A DNA stretch of 29,128 bases from Isoetes engelmannii. Lineage: Eukaryota; Streptophyta; Lycopodiopsida; Isoetales; Isoetaceae. The notes under the pieces are model-generated. The model saw only the letters and a program-made list of their open reading frames with translations, had not been told where the DNA came from and ran no database searches. The position numbers and the translations under genes are program-made. Below, one piece after another: positions 1 through 8,981 of the stretch (the stretch's first letter is position 1; each line of letters opens with the position of its first letter). The DNA is taken from NCBI GenBank assembly GCA_011763485.2, contig JAANSK020023355.1, forward strand, positions 1 to 29,128, read 5' to 3'.

Positions 1-41
1 ATGTAACACATACCATATTCCTTTTGTTTATTGTCTTTCAG

Positions 42-265
42 GCAAGGTCAAGAAAGGCAGGAAAGGCAGGCCTAGGAAGTGGGAGACTCCAAATCAAGGT
101 TGTGATGGTATGAACCAAACTACCCATTACCACACCAGTTACTTGAATGCTTATTAGTTTGTTTTTTTCTTTCTTTTTGTTTTTTTTTCCAGTTCCTTTT
201 AATACCAAACCATCTACCAAACGTGTGGAAAAGAAAACCAAAAAAAAAAAAGGAACACTAAAGTG
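42..265 (+). CDS. Two exon-like blocks of a lysine-rich protein (partial, left edge)
   Basis: Block A (42-98) follows a TTTCAG acceptor and reads GKVKKGRKGRPRKWETPNQ, with its first codon completed from an upstream exon. It ends in phase 1 at a GT (99-100). Block B (193-265) follows a long T-rich tract ending in CAG (190-192). In the phase set by block A it reads VPFNTKPSTKRVEKKTKKKK and then GTLK. It either splices at the GTATGT from 266 or runs on about 13 codons to a TAA. The GRPRK core resembles an AT-hook, a minor-groove DNA-binding motif, so a nuclear protein is possible. The phase match and the polypyrimidine tract are seen in the sequence; the gene itself is not identified. The rest would lie to the left of the window. 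An antisense open frame over the same bases is less convincing. Confidence 0.4.
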
Positions 266-1358
266 GTATGTACTATCTATAAATACTTGTCCATTTGATG
301 TATAATGCACCTTCTTCTGGTTAGCTTGGCATTGAAAACATTGCCATATTTTATAGACCTTCTCAATCCATTGAAATGCCAACTTATTTATGATAGTTCA
401 AATATAATAGCTCGATGTGCTTCACTGTATAGAAAATCCGAATCCATATAGCATTGTCTTCTATGGGACGAAACTGAAAACGTGCTTTCCTACATGGAAT
501 GGTTGCACCTCATGCGCTATAACCATCTAGTACAATGCGCTAGAAAATTTTTGTGCAGGTTTAAAGAGACAAAATGGGTTTATTTGATATGTTTACATGC
601 TTTGTTTTGCAAGCATCCCATACGTTACAATATAGGTAGATGCATGCATGCCTACTTTCTCATGCATTTGCTATGCCAGAAATGATATGCATGTAGCCTA
701 CTGTTCTGCCACTACAATAGACAACAAGTATACATTCCTATTTTCTACTATTCGTAAACCACGGGTACCCCTAAGTTTCTGGGTTTTTCCTTCGATGTCT
801 CAGAATAGGTAACTTTCACCTTTATGTTACCTGGCGGCGCCGCTATACCTGGCGGCGGCAGAGCAAAGCAAGAGCCGTGACTCGTGAATGGGCAGAGCAG
901 AGCAGAGCAGAGCGGTGGGCGGGCAGTGAGAGCAAGAGTGGCCGGCGGTGATCTTTGTGTGCAAGAGCTTGCATAGAAGCCCATTCCGGCAGAGTTTTCA
1001 TTCAGATTCGGCAGAGTTTTCATGCTGCAGATCCCGCTAAGCTTTCAGAGCTTTCATCCCTACGCTTTCATTCGGCAGAGCTAGCTATTTCGTTTTCCCC
1101 TTTCATTCTGCATAACATGCCCTTTGTCTCGCCGGATCAACACAATGCTATTCTTTTCTTTTCTTTTCTTGCTATGTTTTTCTTCTTGATCTTTTCTTTT
1201 CTTGCTATTTTTTTTCTCTTGTCTCGCCGGATCATCCTGCAAGCAGCAGCCCTAGCAGACAGATTTTCTAGCAAGCAAAATAGAAAGCCCTGCGGGAGGC
1301 ATGAGAAAGGGCACCATATTCCAAGATATTAGAGCTCGGTTCTAAAGGTCAACTCTCC
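266..1358. other. Gene-free spacer with low-complexity and short direct repeats
   Basis: I see no credible gene here. The stretch holds a (GCAGA)n run near 893-912, several copies of a CGGCAGAG / TTTTCATTC motif between 985 and 1080, and two TTTTCTTTTCTTGCTAT pyrimidine tracts. A 15-bp direct repeat TGTCTCGCCGGATCA occurs at 1125-1139 and 1220-1234. The open frame 955-1332 is produced by these tracts and has no recognisable domain. Confidence 0.5.
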
Positions 1359-1428
1359 AGCTCCTTTTCTGCTGTGCAGCGATTCCAACGGAGCTCCTTT
1401 TCTGCTGTGCAGCGATTCCAACGGAGCT
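1359..1428. repeat. 33-bp tandem duplication
   Basis: Two consecutive 33-bp copies start at 1359 and 1392 (AGCTCCTTTTCTGCTGTGCA and on), followed by the first bases of a third at 1425. The copies look identical, so the duplication is recent. It lies in non-coding DNA. Confidence 0.85.
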
Positions 1429-1722
1429 CTACTGCCATGGCCTCTGGCTATCTCACAAAGAAAAAAGAAAAGGGACTACAGAATCTACCTTAGGGTTTGA
1501 AACATGCATTTTTTCGCTGGCAGGATCTTGACTACGACCCATCTCTTCAAGCTTCAAGTGCATGATCCGGAGAAAATCAGAGAGCAAGAACTGCCTACCA
1601 TAGAAATCAGAAAGAAGCCGCATCTGGAGAAAACAGAGCATAAGAACTGCCTGACTAAAAAATGGAAAAATTTCCACGTGGACGAAACTTAGGGGTCCAC
1701 GTGGATTACGTTCATGAACCTG

Positions 1723-1823
1723 CCGGGTGGTGTGGTTTCCCGCGTGGAAACCCCAGGCGGCGCCGCCGAGAGCGGCGCGGCAGTGCCGCCTAGGGTTTCC
1801 ACGTAGGAAACCACACCACCCGG
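1723..1823. repeat. GC-rich foldback (inverted repeat), about 45-bp arms
   Basis: The left arm (1723-1767) begins CCGGGTGGTGTGGTTTCC and the right arm (1779-1823) ends with its exact reverse complement. The arms pair over about 45 bp with roughly five mismatches around an 11-bp centre. Two CCACGTGG palindromes (G-box cores) lie just left, at 1674-1681 and 1697-1704. It could be a small foldback transposon or an inverted duplication able to form a long hairpin RNA. I see no target-site duplication, so the class is open. Confidence 0.75.
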
Positions 1824-2463
1824 TAGTTTCCCAAGCACATATTTGTGCATGTTCAGACAAATATGGATAATAGGAAGTTCATCCAACCTGTCGTATCTCC
1901 GTATCCCTTTCGTGTTTCAGGTGGAATTTCTTTAACCCTAGGATTGATAATAACGGTTTCAAATACAACACGTCATCTCCATGTCAAGAATACTGATGTG
2001 GACATACAACGCGCATAGGCTAGAAATGCAGCAAGGTGGTAGGGCTGGTGTGGTAAAAAAGAGACTTCATTTCCACGTTGTGACTGAGAGCACAAAAATG
2101 AAGAAATCTTGACGCGATTGTGATATTGTATTACTCACGGTAAGTTTCCGGGAGCAACCCACCGGCAAACAGGGTGCCGCCGGGTCGCAGCATCCTACTG
2201 GCAAATGGGGAATCCTTGATCAACAATTGGTGAGCGTCCGGTGCTGCAGAATCGGAGGCCATTCCTTCTTAACGAAATCCAAAATTGCACCACCGGTGAT
2301 TTTAGCGACCCATTTGCGATTTTGTAAATTCACATAAGCATTCGAGAGTGGTCGGATTGGCAGCCATTCGTGCATGAGGTCGGGCCTTAGCGAGCAAAAC
2401 TCAGCAAAGAGGGAGAGCTGACGTGAATAAGGCAAATACTCCGGTTCTGAAGATCTTTTTTAA
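1824..2463. other. Gene-free spacer
   Basis: I see no gene, RNA or clear repeat here. Short GC-rich motifs with CACCGGCAAAC and GCCGCCGGGT near 2159-2185 recall the foldback composition. The antisense open frame at 2220-2435 shows no recognisable domain. Confidence 0.4.
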
Positions 2464-2700
2464 CAGTTAGATCTGTCCAACAATCAAGACCTGAAAGGTA
2501 CTTTCAAAGCCTTTTCTCTTTGAAATACTTATTTCTCTTAACACTGCTTTGGCAAAATCCTAAATCCCGTATAGAGCTCCAGAATAATGCCTACTAATCT
2601 ATTTCCATCTTCTATTGATCAAATAACGGTTCTTTCTTTCTATCTCCCAAACAGCCTCAGCTATTACATGCCGATAATAAAATTTCAGGTTTTCTGAGGT
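2464..2700 (+). pseudogene. Short decayed LRR fragment
   Basis: From 2464 the + strand reads QLDLSNNQDLKGTF, a near-consensus plant extracellular LRR (LDLSxNxxLxGxx). After a frame change there is SLKYLFLL near 2515-2540, then NLFPSSIDQITVLSF around 2596-2640, which fits the next LRR unit. Stops and frame changes separate the pieces, so this is a relic. It faces the opposite way to the larger LRR pseudogene that follows, so it is probably a separate or rearranged copy. The open frame at 2702-2896 downstream is not recognised. Confidence 0.5.
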
Positions 2701-2900
2701 TTTGCTAGATCCAACAGACAGGTGGTCTGCAAATTTATGTAGGTTGTCTAAAACCGATGTCTTCTATGCTCGTATAGAGCTTAATGACTTCTTGCCAAAG
2801 AGTTCACATCTAGCATCTTGTGTGCTCTTACACTTGGAAACTGCTCCGCATTTGGCTTCCCCATTTTCACCTTGGAATTTTAAGTCTGCAAATTGAGATG

Positions 2901-3224
2901 CACTGCTGCATAATCAAATAAATAAAAAACAAATCAGAGAGTTTATCATGCACACAACAAAAGACACAGCTAAAGAACATATGCCATGCTATTTCTTTAT
3001 CTCAAAACTCTGTTTCTCAGAGCTGCAATAGCTAAGAATATATTTCATAGATAGAGATTATTATGATTACGGTCTATTACAATTTACCGTGAAAACGTAA
3101 TCTCCTAGAAAAATCTCAACACGATTCAACACTATCATCATACAGATGCAATATAAGTGTTTCCTTTCCCCTCCTCTCTCTCCTCTCATAAGTCCAACGA
3201 TTGGCGGTGGCATAACACCTTGTA
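2901..3224. other. Gene-free AT-rich stretch
   Basis: I see no coding or RNA feature. On the - strand this lies just past the stop after the transmembrane segment of the LRR pseudogene, so it would be the old 3' flank of that gene. Confidence 0.4.
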
Positions 3225-5045
3225 TCACTTTCTTAGCATATCTATTATGCCCAATAGGAGGCCTATGCATACTCCAATAACGTAACCAGGGTTCTTAACA
3301 ACAAATGTCCAAACCATCTATTCCAATCTTCATTAGCCTGCGCCACTAAGCCATCTCCAGTTTTATGGTGTTGAATAACATGCTAGTGATGATGATCAAC
3401 CACATGGCTTTGGATTTTCACCAAATGCTGAATTTGGAAACTAATGTTGCAATGGCTGTTTGTTGGAATAGCCCCTCTTAAGTTGTTGTGAGATAATTTG
3501 AACACTGCCAATCCGTCAATGTTGCATGGCGCAGTCGAGATGGCACCAGTTAACTGATTCCAAGAACTCCATGTGCTTAAGATGTCCAATCTGATTAGGA
3601 ATCTGATTATATGACAGTTCAGTTGCACCAGTGCTGCAAGATCACCCAAGTGCCAAGGAGTGGATCAGCTCAGCTCGTTGTTAGACACGTCAAAGGATTC
3701 GTTTATTCTGGAAAAATACAGAAGCTGGCATTTCCAAGTTATAGTAGTCCCATAAGAATGTGACTGATGGATGGTGCTTCGAAGGCCAAGTTTTCTTAGA
3801 TTTGTAGGTAGGTTGCCTCTAAGCTTATTATTTGAAAGATCCAGAGTTGTAATTTTTTCCAAGGTACCAATACATTCAATTATTGTGCCTTCCAAAGTAT
3901 TGTATGCTACCTAAGACTATGAAGATTGCACAATTCTGGAAGTGGTTCTGAAAATTTGTTATGGCTGAAGTCTGCGACCATTATTCTCCGATTTTGAAAA
4001 CCCAAAGGTGGAATTTGTCCTCCCAAATGATTATGCTGTAATTCTATGACTACAAAATTCAGAACATGGAAATTAGACAGTATTCTATTTAGCCTGTTGG
4101 AATACAGTTTTAATTTATAGAGAGATGTAAGATCTCCCAACAAATGGGTATCATGCATGACAAATAAAATAAATTCTGGAGCTTGCTTCAGTCTGGGATA
4201 GTATCTGCCAACTTATCTTCCCAAGATACTGATTTTCAAGAGTAGGCAGGTTAGCTAGCTCAACTGGAATATTGCCTGTAAAGTTATTGGAATTGAAGTC
4301 TAACCAATCAAGAGCAGAACAATTACCGAGCTCTTTAAGAATGCCGGCTCGAACTTATGCCTGTAAAATTATTGGAACTGAGGTATAAGTATGCCTAATT
4401 ACAGCCCTTCAGGAATGCTGCCTGTAAAGTTATTGGAACTGAGGTATAAGTATGCCTAATCACAGCCTTTCAGGAATACTGCCTGTAAAGGTATTGGGAC
4501 CGAGGTATAAATGTGTGAGAGATAATTACCCAGCCCTTCAGGAATGCTGCCTGTAAAGTTTCTGATCTTGAGGCATAAATCTGTGAGAGCAGAACAATTA
4601 CCCAGCTTTTCAAGAATGCTGCCTGTCAAACTGTTGGTGTAAAGATATATGTGTACGAGAGTATAGCAGTTAGAGAACAATCAACTTGGGATGTTACAAG
4701 ATAAGTGGTTATCTACAAAATTCAATATTGCAGAGCAGAACAAATATCCAACTCTTTAAGAATGTTGCTGTATTATTAGAATCTTGATGCAGATTTTAAG
4801 AATAGATCAATTGGCAAATAATCCACCTAGAATTTCACCATATAGGTGGTTGTAACAGAGATTCAAATCCCGGAGAGCAAATAATTTCCCCAGCTCCGTT
4901 GGAATATTACCAGTCAATTCATTCTGAGAGAGATCCAGAGTTTGGAGGGCAGATAAGATACTCAACATGTTTTTTGCAAATGAATGATATGCAGAACCAC
5001 TGATACGGCGATCGAATATATACAAGGTTTGCAGAGCTGTTCATT
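3225..5045 (-). pseudogene. LRR receptor-like protein pseudogene
   Basis: Read right to left, successive frames give extracellular plant LRRs: LQTLDLSQNELTGNIPTELG near 4960-4890, NSLTGSILEKLGNCSAL near 4630-4580, IELQHNHLGGQIPP near 4050-4010, TTLDLSNNKLRGNLP near 3850-3805, and LTGAI with FKLSHNNLRGAIPTN near 3550-3460. The C-terminal cap FPNSAFGENPKPCG follows in another frame at 3440-3399 and meets a stop. A hydrophobic helix, NPGYVIGVCIGLLLGII, lies near 3290-3237 in the next open piece, which stops at 3227-3225. No kinase is present, so the ancestor was a receptor-like protein: a cell-surface sensor with LRR ectodomain, one membrane span and a short tail. Numerous stops and shifts between the blocks show it is dead. 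The N-terminal signal peptide and LRR cap are not visible. Confidence 0.8.
4359..4548 (-). repeat. Tandem copies of a shortened LRR unit
   Basis: GCCTGTAAA-type units start at 4359, 4420, 4481, 4549 and 4621, spaced 61, 61, 68 and 72 bp. The 72-bp spacing equals one 24-residue LRR. The 61-bp units have lost 11 bp, which breaks frame, and 4359-4419 and 4420-4480 are nearly identical. This implies duplication after the gene had already lost its frame. Confidence 0.75.
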
Positions 5046-6106
5046 GCATAATTCATCTTCTAGGCCAAACGCCTTTGCAGGCAAGAAAGATGCTTCCGTT
5101 TAGCCGTGGAAATTGGCCTGTTACAGTCATGTCATGTCACAATATCAATGGGAGGTGTGTCAAGCCCAGAAATAGAAACAATTTAAGAAAAATACATCTA
5201 CAAGTTGTATTTACCTTGAGTATCTTGATTTCAAAATATACATACACCCATATTTTGGAGACTGCTCACATTTTTTGACTACTTTGCTTTGTCGATCTTC
5301 CCCATCGCAATTTAATAGCCAGGGCTTCGTTCTTAACTGCAAATTTGAGCCTTAGATTTTATCTCGGTTCAGGCCGTATTTTAGTGTTTTGATGGAAATA
5401 CCAAGTTTGGGTCTGAGCGTTTTGACCTAGGATGATACATTAGAGCAGCAACTTTTAAAGTCTTAGATGCATTGAAGAAAATTCATGGAAATGTTGCAAG
5501 TATGTTTGTAAGTCTTGGGCAAGAAAATTAAAGTAGAGACCTGCTGCCACTCACTTCAGCTCATGGCATAATGCTTCTATATGCTTAAAAGCGCGGATCG
5601 AAAATTCAAAACTTTTTGATGCTCTGATTTGGAGGCAGTTGTTCTCAAGTGTAACTCGCCTGTGACATGCTTTACAATCATATACAGGGGTATCTACAGT
5701 CAATGAGGCATGCAGTTCATGCATGAAAAATTAACATCCGCAATTTGTGCCGTGTTACTTAATAAAATTTTTTGCTGAAAAGTTTTTTGAGGTATTTATT
5801 TATCTAGGGTTCTAGATATTATGTTTCTGTTATGTTGATTTTTTGTTTCATTACATGAAATTTTATCTTGTTGGAATGTGGTTGGATTTTAGGTGCCGTT
5901 TTACATTGGTGCCCTTTGCAATTTTGTAGTTCATTGTTTAGTCCCAACAAACCTTGATGTCTTGTACACATTTCTCGTCAAAATTTTAAATTTTTATTAC
6001 TTGCACAATGTCATGGTCTGGACTTTACCATGTAGGCAGAACATCTAGAGTCCATAATTGCCAATGATAAGGAGTTTCAGGAGGCACAAATGCTGGCACG
6101 GAGAAC
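5046..6106. other. Gene-free spacer upstream of the PPR gene
   Basis: I see no gene in this AT-rich stretch. In-frame stops (TGA TAA) lie about 15 codons before the PPR start, which supports the ATG at 6107. A promoter cannot be placed with confidence. Confidence 0.4.
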
Positions 6107-7780
6107 ATGAGCAATTCTAGCATCCCCTCCCTTCTAACAAGGCAGCCAGAAGAATTGCAAGTCCTTACAAGGTTGTGTGAACAAGGACAAATAAAAGAGG
6201 CGATCCATCATCTACAACAGCAAAATGTAATACGCATGGATACGCCGATGTATGCAGCTATATTGCGTGCTTGCGGTAATGCCAAGGCACTTGACCAAGC
6301 TAAGCTATGCCATGCTTGTTTATTAAGAAGTAGATTAGGGTCTTCCATGTTTTTGCAGAACCTTGTAATGGAAATGTATGGCAAATGTGGTGTTCCAGAA
6401 AACTCTTGGACGGTATTTGAAGCAATGGTTGAACAGAATATTTTCTCATGGACTGCTATAATTGTAGCTTACGTTGAGCATGGCAATGGACAAAAGGCTC
6501 TTGACCTCTTTGTGCAGATGCAATTGGGAGGTTTTAAGATCGATAAAATTGTTTTCCTGACTATTATAAAAGCATGTAGCAATCCGGCATTTTTTGCAGA
6601 GGGAAGGTTGGTTCATTCTCTTGTTTTAAGATATGGATTTGCAATTGATGATGATCTGGGTGCTGCACTTGTACACATGTATAACAAATGTGGAAAATCA
6701 GGGGACATTGCTCAACTATTTGATACAAACATCGCCAGAAAGGGGCTCTGCATGACTAAATCAGATGTGCAGCATGGAATTCCTAGAAAACATTTGTATC
6801 AATCTCAGAAAATCCAAGAAGCAGGCTTTAAAGTGAATAAAGTCATGTTTATAGGAACTCTAAAAGCCTGTTCTAGCCTGCATGAGGGAAGAATGATTCA
6901 TAGTTGCATCTTGCATTTTGCACTTGATTTAGATATAACTGTACAGACTGCCCTTACTAGCATGTACGCGAAGTGTGAGAGTTTGGAGGAGGCACAGATG
7001 ATGTTTGCAAAAATTTCTCCAAAAGGGCTAGTGTCATGGAATGTCATGCTTGGGATATGTCTTAAATATAGCCAACATACAGAATCTTTGCAACTCTTTC
7101 AGGAAATGCGAGAACAAGGCATAAAACCAGATGCATATACTTATAGTACCATCCTCAGTGCATGTACAGACATAGGAGCTGTAGGGTTAGGTAGGTCAAT
7201 CCAGAGCTGCATAGAGGACCAGTTATTAGAGCTGAATACTGTAATTGCCAATACCTTAATCAATATGTATGGAAAATGTGGGAGTCTAGAAGAGGCTAGT
7301 ATGGTGTTTATAAAGATATCTCGAAGAGGCATCCAGTCTTGGAACTCTATCCTTGCTGTACACGCCCTTCAAGGACATGATAGAGCGGCATTTCATTTGT
7401 TTCAACTAATGCAGAGATTAGGAGTTACAGCAACACATGTCACGTTTATTGCCATTCTTTCATCATGCAGTCATGGAGGCTTGTTAGATGAGGGATGCCA
7501 CAATCTCCTTTCCATGCGCGATCATGGCCTGTGTCAAATAACGGAGCACTATGGATGTGTTGTGGACCTTCTTGGAAGGGTAGGTTGGCTGGATGAGGCA
7601 GATGATCTTATTAGGGAAATGCCCTTTTCATATGACGTCGTAGTATGGAGAGCACTGATGGGTGCATGTAAGATTCATAAGGATTTGAAAAGAGGGAAAC
7701 ATGCTGCAGAGCAAGTGTTCCAACTGGACCCTGAAGAACCATCAGCCCACGTATTCTTATTAAATGCCTGCCGTGGTTAA
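6107..7780 (+). CDS. PLS-class PPR protein, E region truncated
   Basis: 557 codons, intronless, as is usual for plant PPR genes. These proteins bind organelle RNA base by base through helical repeats and guide editing, splicing or stability. From residue 48 it is a run of about a dozen 31-36-residue units, with hallmarks such as MYGKCG (90-95), FSWTAII (113-119), MYAKCESLEEA (286-296), GIKPDAYTYSTILSAC (338-353), MYGKCGSLEEA (387-397) and HYGCVVDLLGRVGWLDEA (481-498). The E-type start VVWRALMGACKIHKDLKRG (512-530) is present, but the frame stops 27 residues later. The rest of E and any DYW deaminase are missing. Residues about 205-240 are a degraded motif lacking the usual VSWN/T core. No strong transit peptide is obvious. 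It may be a functional short PLS protein or a decaying paralogue; the truncation and the damaged unit favour some decay. Confidence 0.85.
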   Translation: MSNSSIPSLLTRQPEELQVLTRLCEQGQIKEAIHHLQQQNVIRMDTPMYAAILRACGNAKALDQAKLCHACLLRSRLGSSMFLQNLVMEMYGKCGVPENSWTVFEAMVEQNIFSWTAIIVAYVEHGNGQKALDLFVQMQLGGFKIDKIVFLTIIKACSNPAFFAEGRLVHSLVLRYGFAIDDDLGAALVHMYNKCGKSGDIAQLFDTNIARKGLCMTKSDVQHGIPRKHLYQSQKIQEAGFKVNKVMFIGTLKACSSLHEGRMIHSCILHFALDLDITVQTALTSMYAKCESLEEAQMMFAKISPKGLVSWNVMLGICLKYSQHTESLQLFQEMREQGIKPDAYTYSTILSACTDIGAVGLGRSIQSCIEDQLLELNTVIANTLINMYGKCGSLEEASMVFIKISRRGIQSWNSILAVHALQGHDRAAFHLFQLMQRLGVTATHVTFIAILSSCSHGGLLDEGCHNLLSMRDHGLCQITEHYGCVVDLLGRVGWLDEADDLIREMPFSYDVVVWRALMGACKIHKDLKRGKHAAEQVFQLDPEEPSAHVFLLNACRG

Positions 7781-8470
7781 CCAGGTGATGGATAAAATGT
7801 CTGTACATAGGCATTGTGTTACATGGTCTGCAAAAGCAAGTTACATTTTAGATGGTCCAACAGAAGTGACTGTGCATGGTATGTGGATATTTCCATGTGT
7901 GCACGTTGCTAATTACCTTCATACTATGCTGCAGACCTTTGGGAGCTTCTTATTTCTGCTGGAAAAAGTGAATGATTTGGGAAAATCTGCTCATGCATAC
8001 TCTAGGGCATTTTGAGAAGGCTTTGACCCATGACGCAATTCCATCAAGACAATTAAAGAGGGCACTGCTAGTGGAAGGTCAATGGGTAGTGGCTATGGTG
8101 AGCTTTGTAACACGGTGGTCTGGTTTGTGGTATGTATGTTTAATATGTTCATGAGTTTGAATTTTAACCTTGGGATGGATGCTGAAGATGCATGGGACAT
8201 TTTAAAGTAGAAGAAAGATTCAAACACAACTATGAGTGTCACAATAACAATTGCTGGGTTTGTGAATTTTCATACATTTATGCCACTGGTTTTAACGTTT
8301 ACATATCAGATAACTCTACTTAATCAAATACGTCCTCCTACAAGTGCATTCTAGATTTGATGGTTACATCAAGCTCTTATCGTTTGACATGAAGGTAGAT
8401 TAGAATGTTAAATATTAATCTTTGGAAGTATTAATTGAACTACATTAAGAAAGAACTAATGGTTTGATAT
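7781..8470. other. 3' flank of the PPR gene, possible out-of-frame E remnant
   Basis: A shifted frame from 7764 to 8015 has weak E-domain flavour (VVNQVMDKMSVHRH, then CVTW), which may be the missing continuation of the PPR E region after a frame change. The similarity is slight. Beyond about 7900 I see nothing coding, only AT-rich DNA up to the LINE. Confidence 0.3.
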
Positions 8471-8741
8471 ACTGAGTGTAAGGAACACAAATGCAGGCTT
8501 TGCCAGGTCAGACTCAGCTTTGCGTCCACACACGCTCGCGCTTTTTTGAAGGCAAAGAAAGCCCGGTACATTGCGAAGCACCAAAGGGACAGTCATCCAA
8601 GAACCTAATGGCACAGGGTGCTTCGTAAGCCAGTCCAGCCTGTAGGGAACATCACTCCTGGGCAATGGGAGTAGTACTTGCATTTGATCCCCCAAGGACA
8701 CGAGCAGCCATACCCGCAGAACGGACCGCCGCGTGAAATCA

Positions 8742-8981
8742 AAGGGGGTGGGTTAAGAGGAGAGAATTAGTGACAATATATATGCATAGGTGAATACATT
8801 TGAGAGTAAAGTACCTCAAGGGGGCTATGTAGAAATACTTTATGGGGTATAATATAGGGGATGAGTGGGATGTATGAGAAGGGTTTTTTCCTTGTGAAGA
8901 GTGGTAGATAAGGGGTTTTTGTCTGATCGTAGGAATGCGAATGCCATATCCAAAACACATATAGGTGAATCCCTTGTGGCT
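8742..8981. mobile_element. 240-bp non-autonomous insertion inside LINE copy 1
   Basis: TGAAATCA occurs at 8734-8741 and again at 8982-8989, bracketing 240 bp of non-coding DNA. Deleting the insert and one TGAAATCA joins the LINE frame exactly (PPREI continuing into TEDDVIHDL). That shows the 8-bp repeat is a true target-site duplication and that the insertion came after the LINE. An 8-bp duplication is typical of hAT transposons. The ends (AAGGGGGTGG left, CCCTTGTGGCT right) show only AAGGG/CCCTT complementarity, so clear terminal inverted repeats are lacking. A 10-bp motif ATAGGTGAAT is repeated inside at 8786-8795 and 8961-8970. The class is inferred. Confidence 0.8.

Noticed and set aside
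38-382. Antisense 114-codon open frame at the left edge
   Set aside because: The + strand has splice signals and a phase-consistent basic peptide; the - frame is an artefact of the A/T tracts.
955-1332. 125-codon open frame with a hydrophobic stretch
   Set aside because: The hydrophobic part is a translated TTTCTTTTC tract and the rest comes from repeated motifs; a membrane protein is not supported.
3067-3270. Separate small - strand gene
   Set aside because: It is the out-of-frame tail of the LRR pseudogene; the neighbouring frame reads the transmembrane helix.
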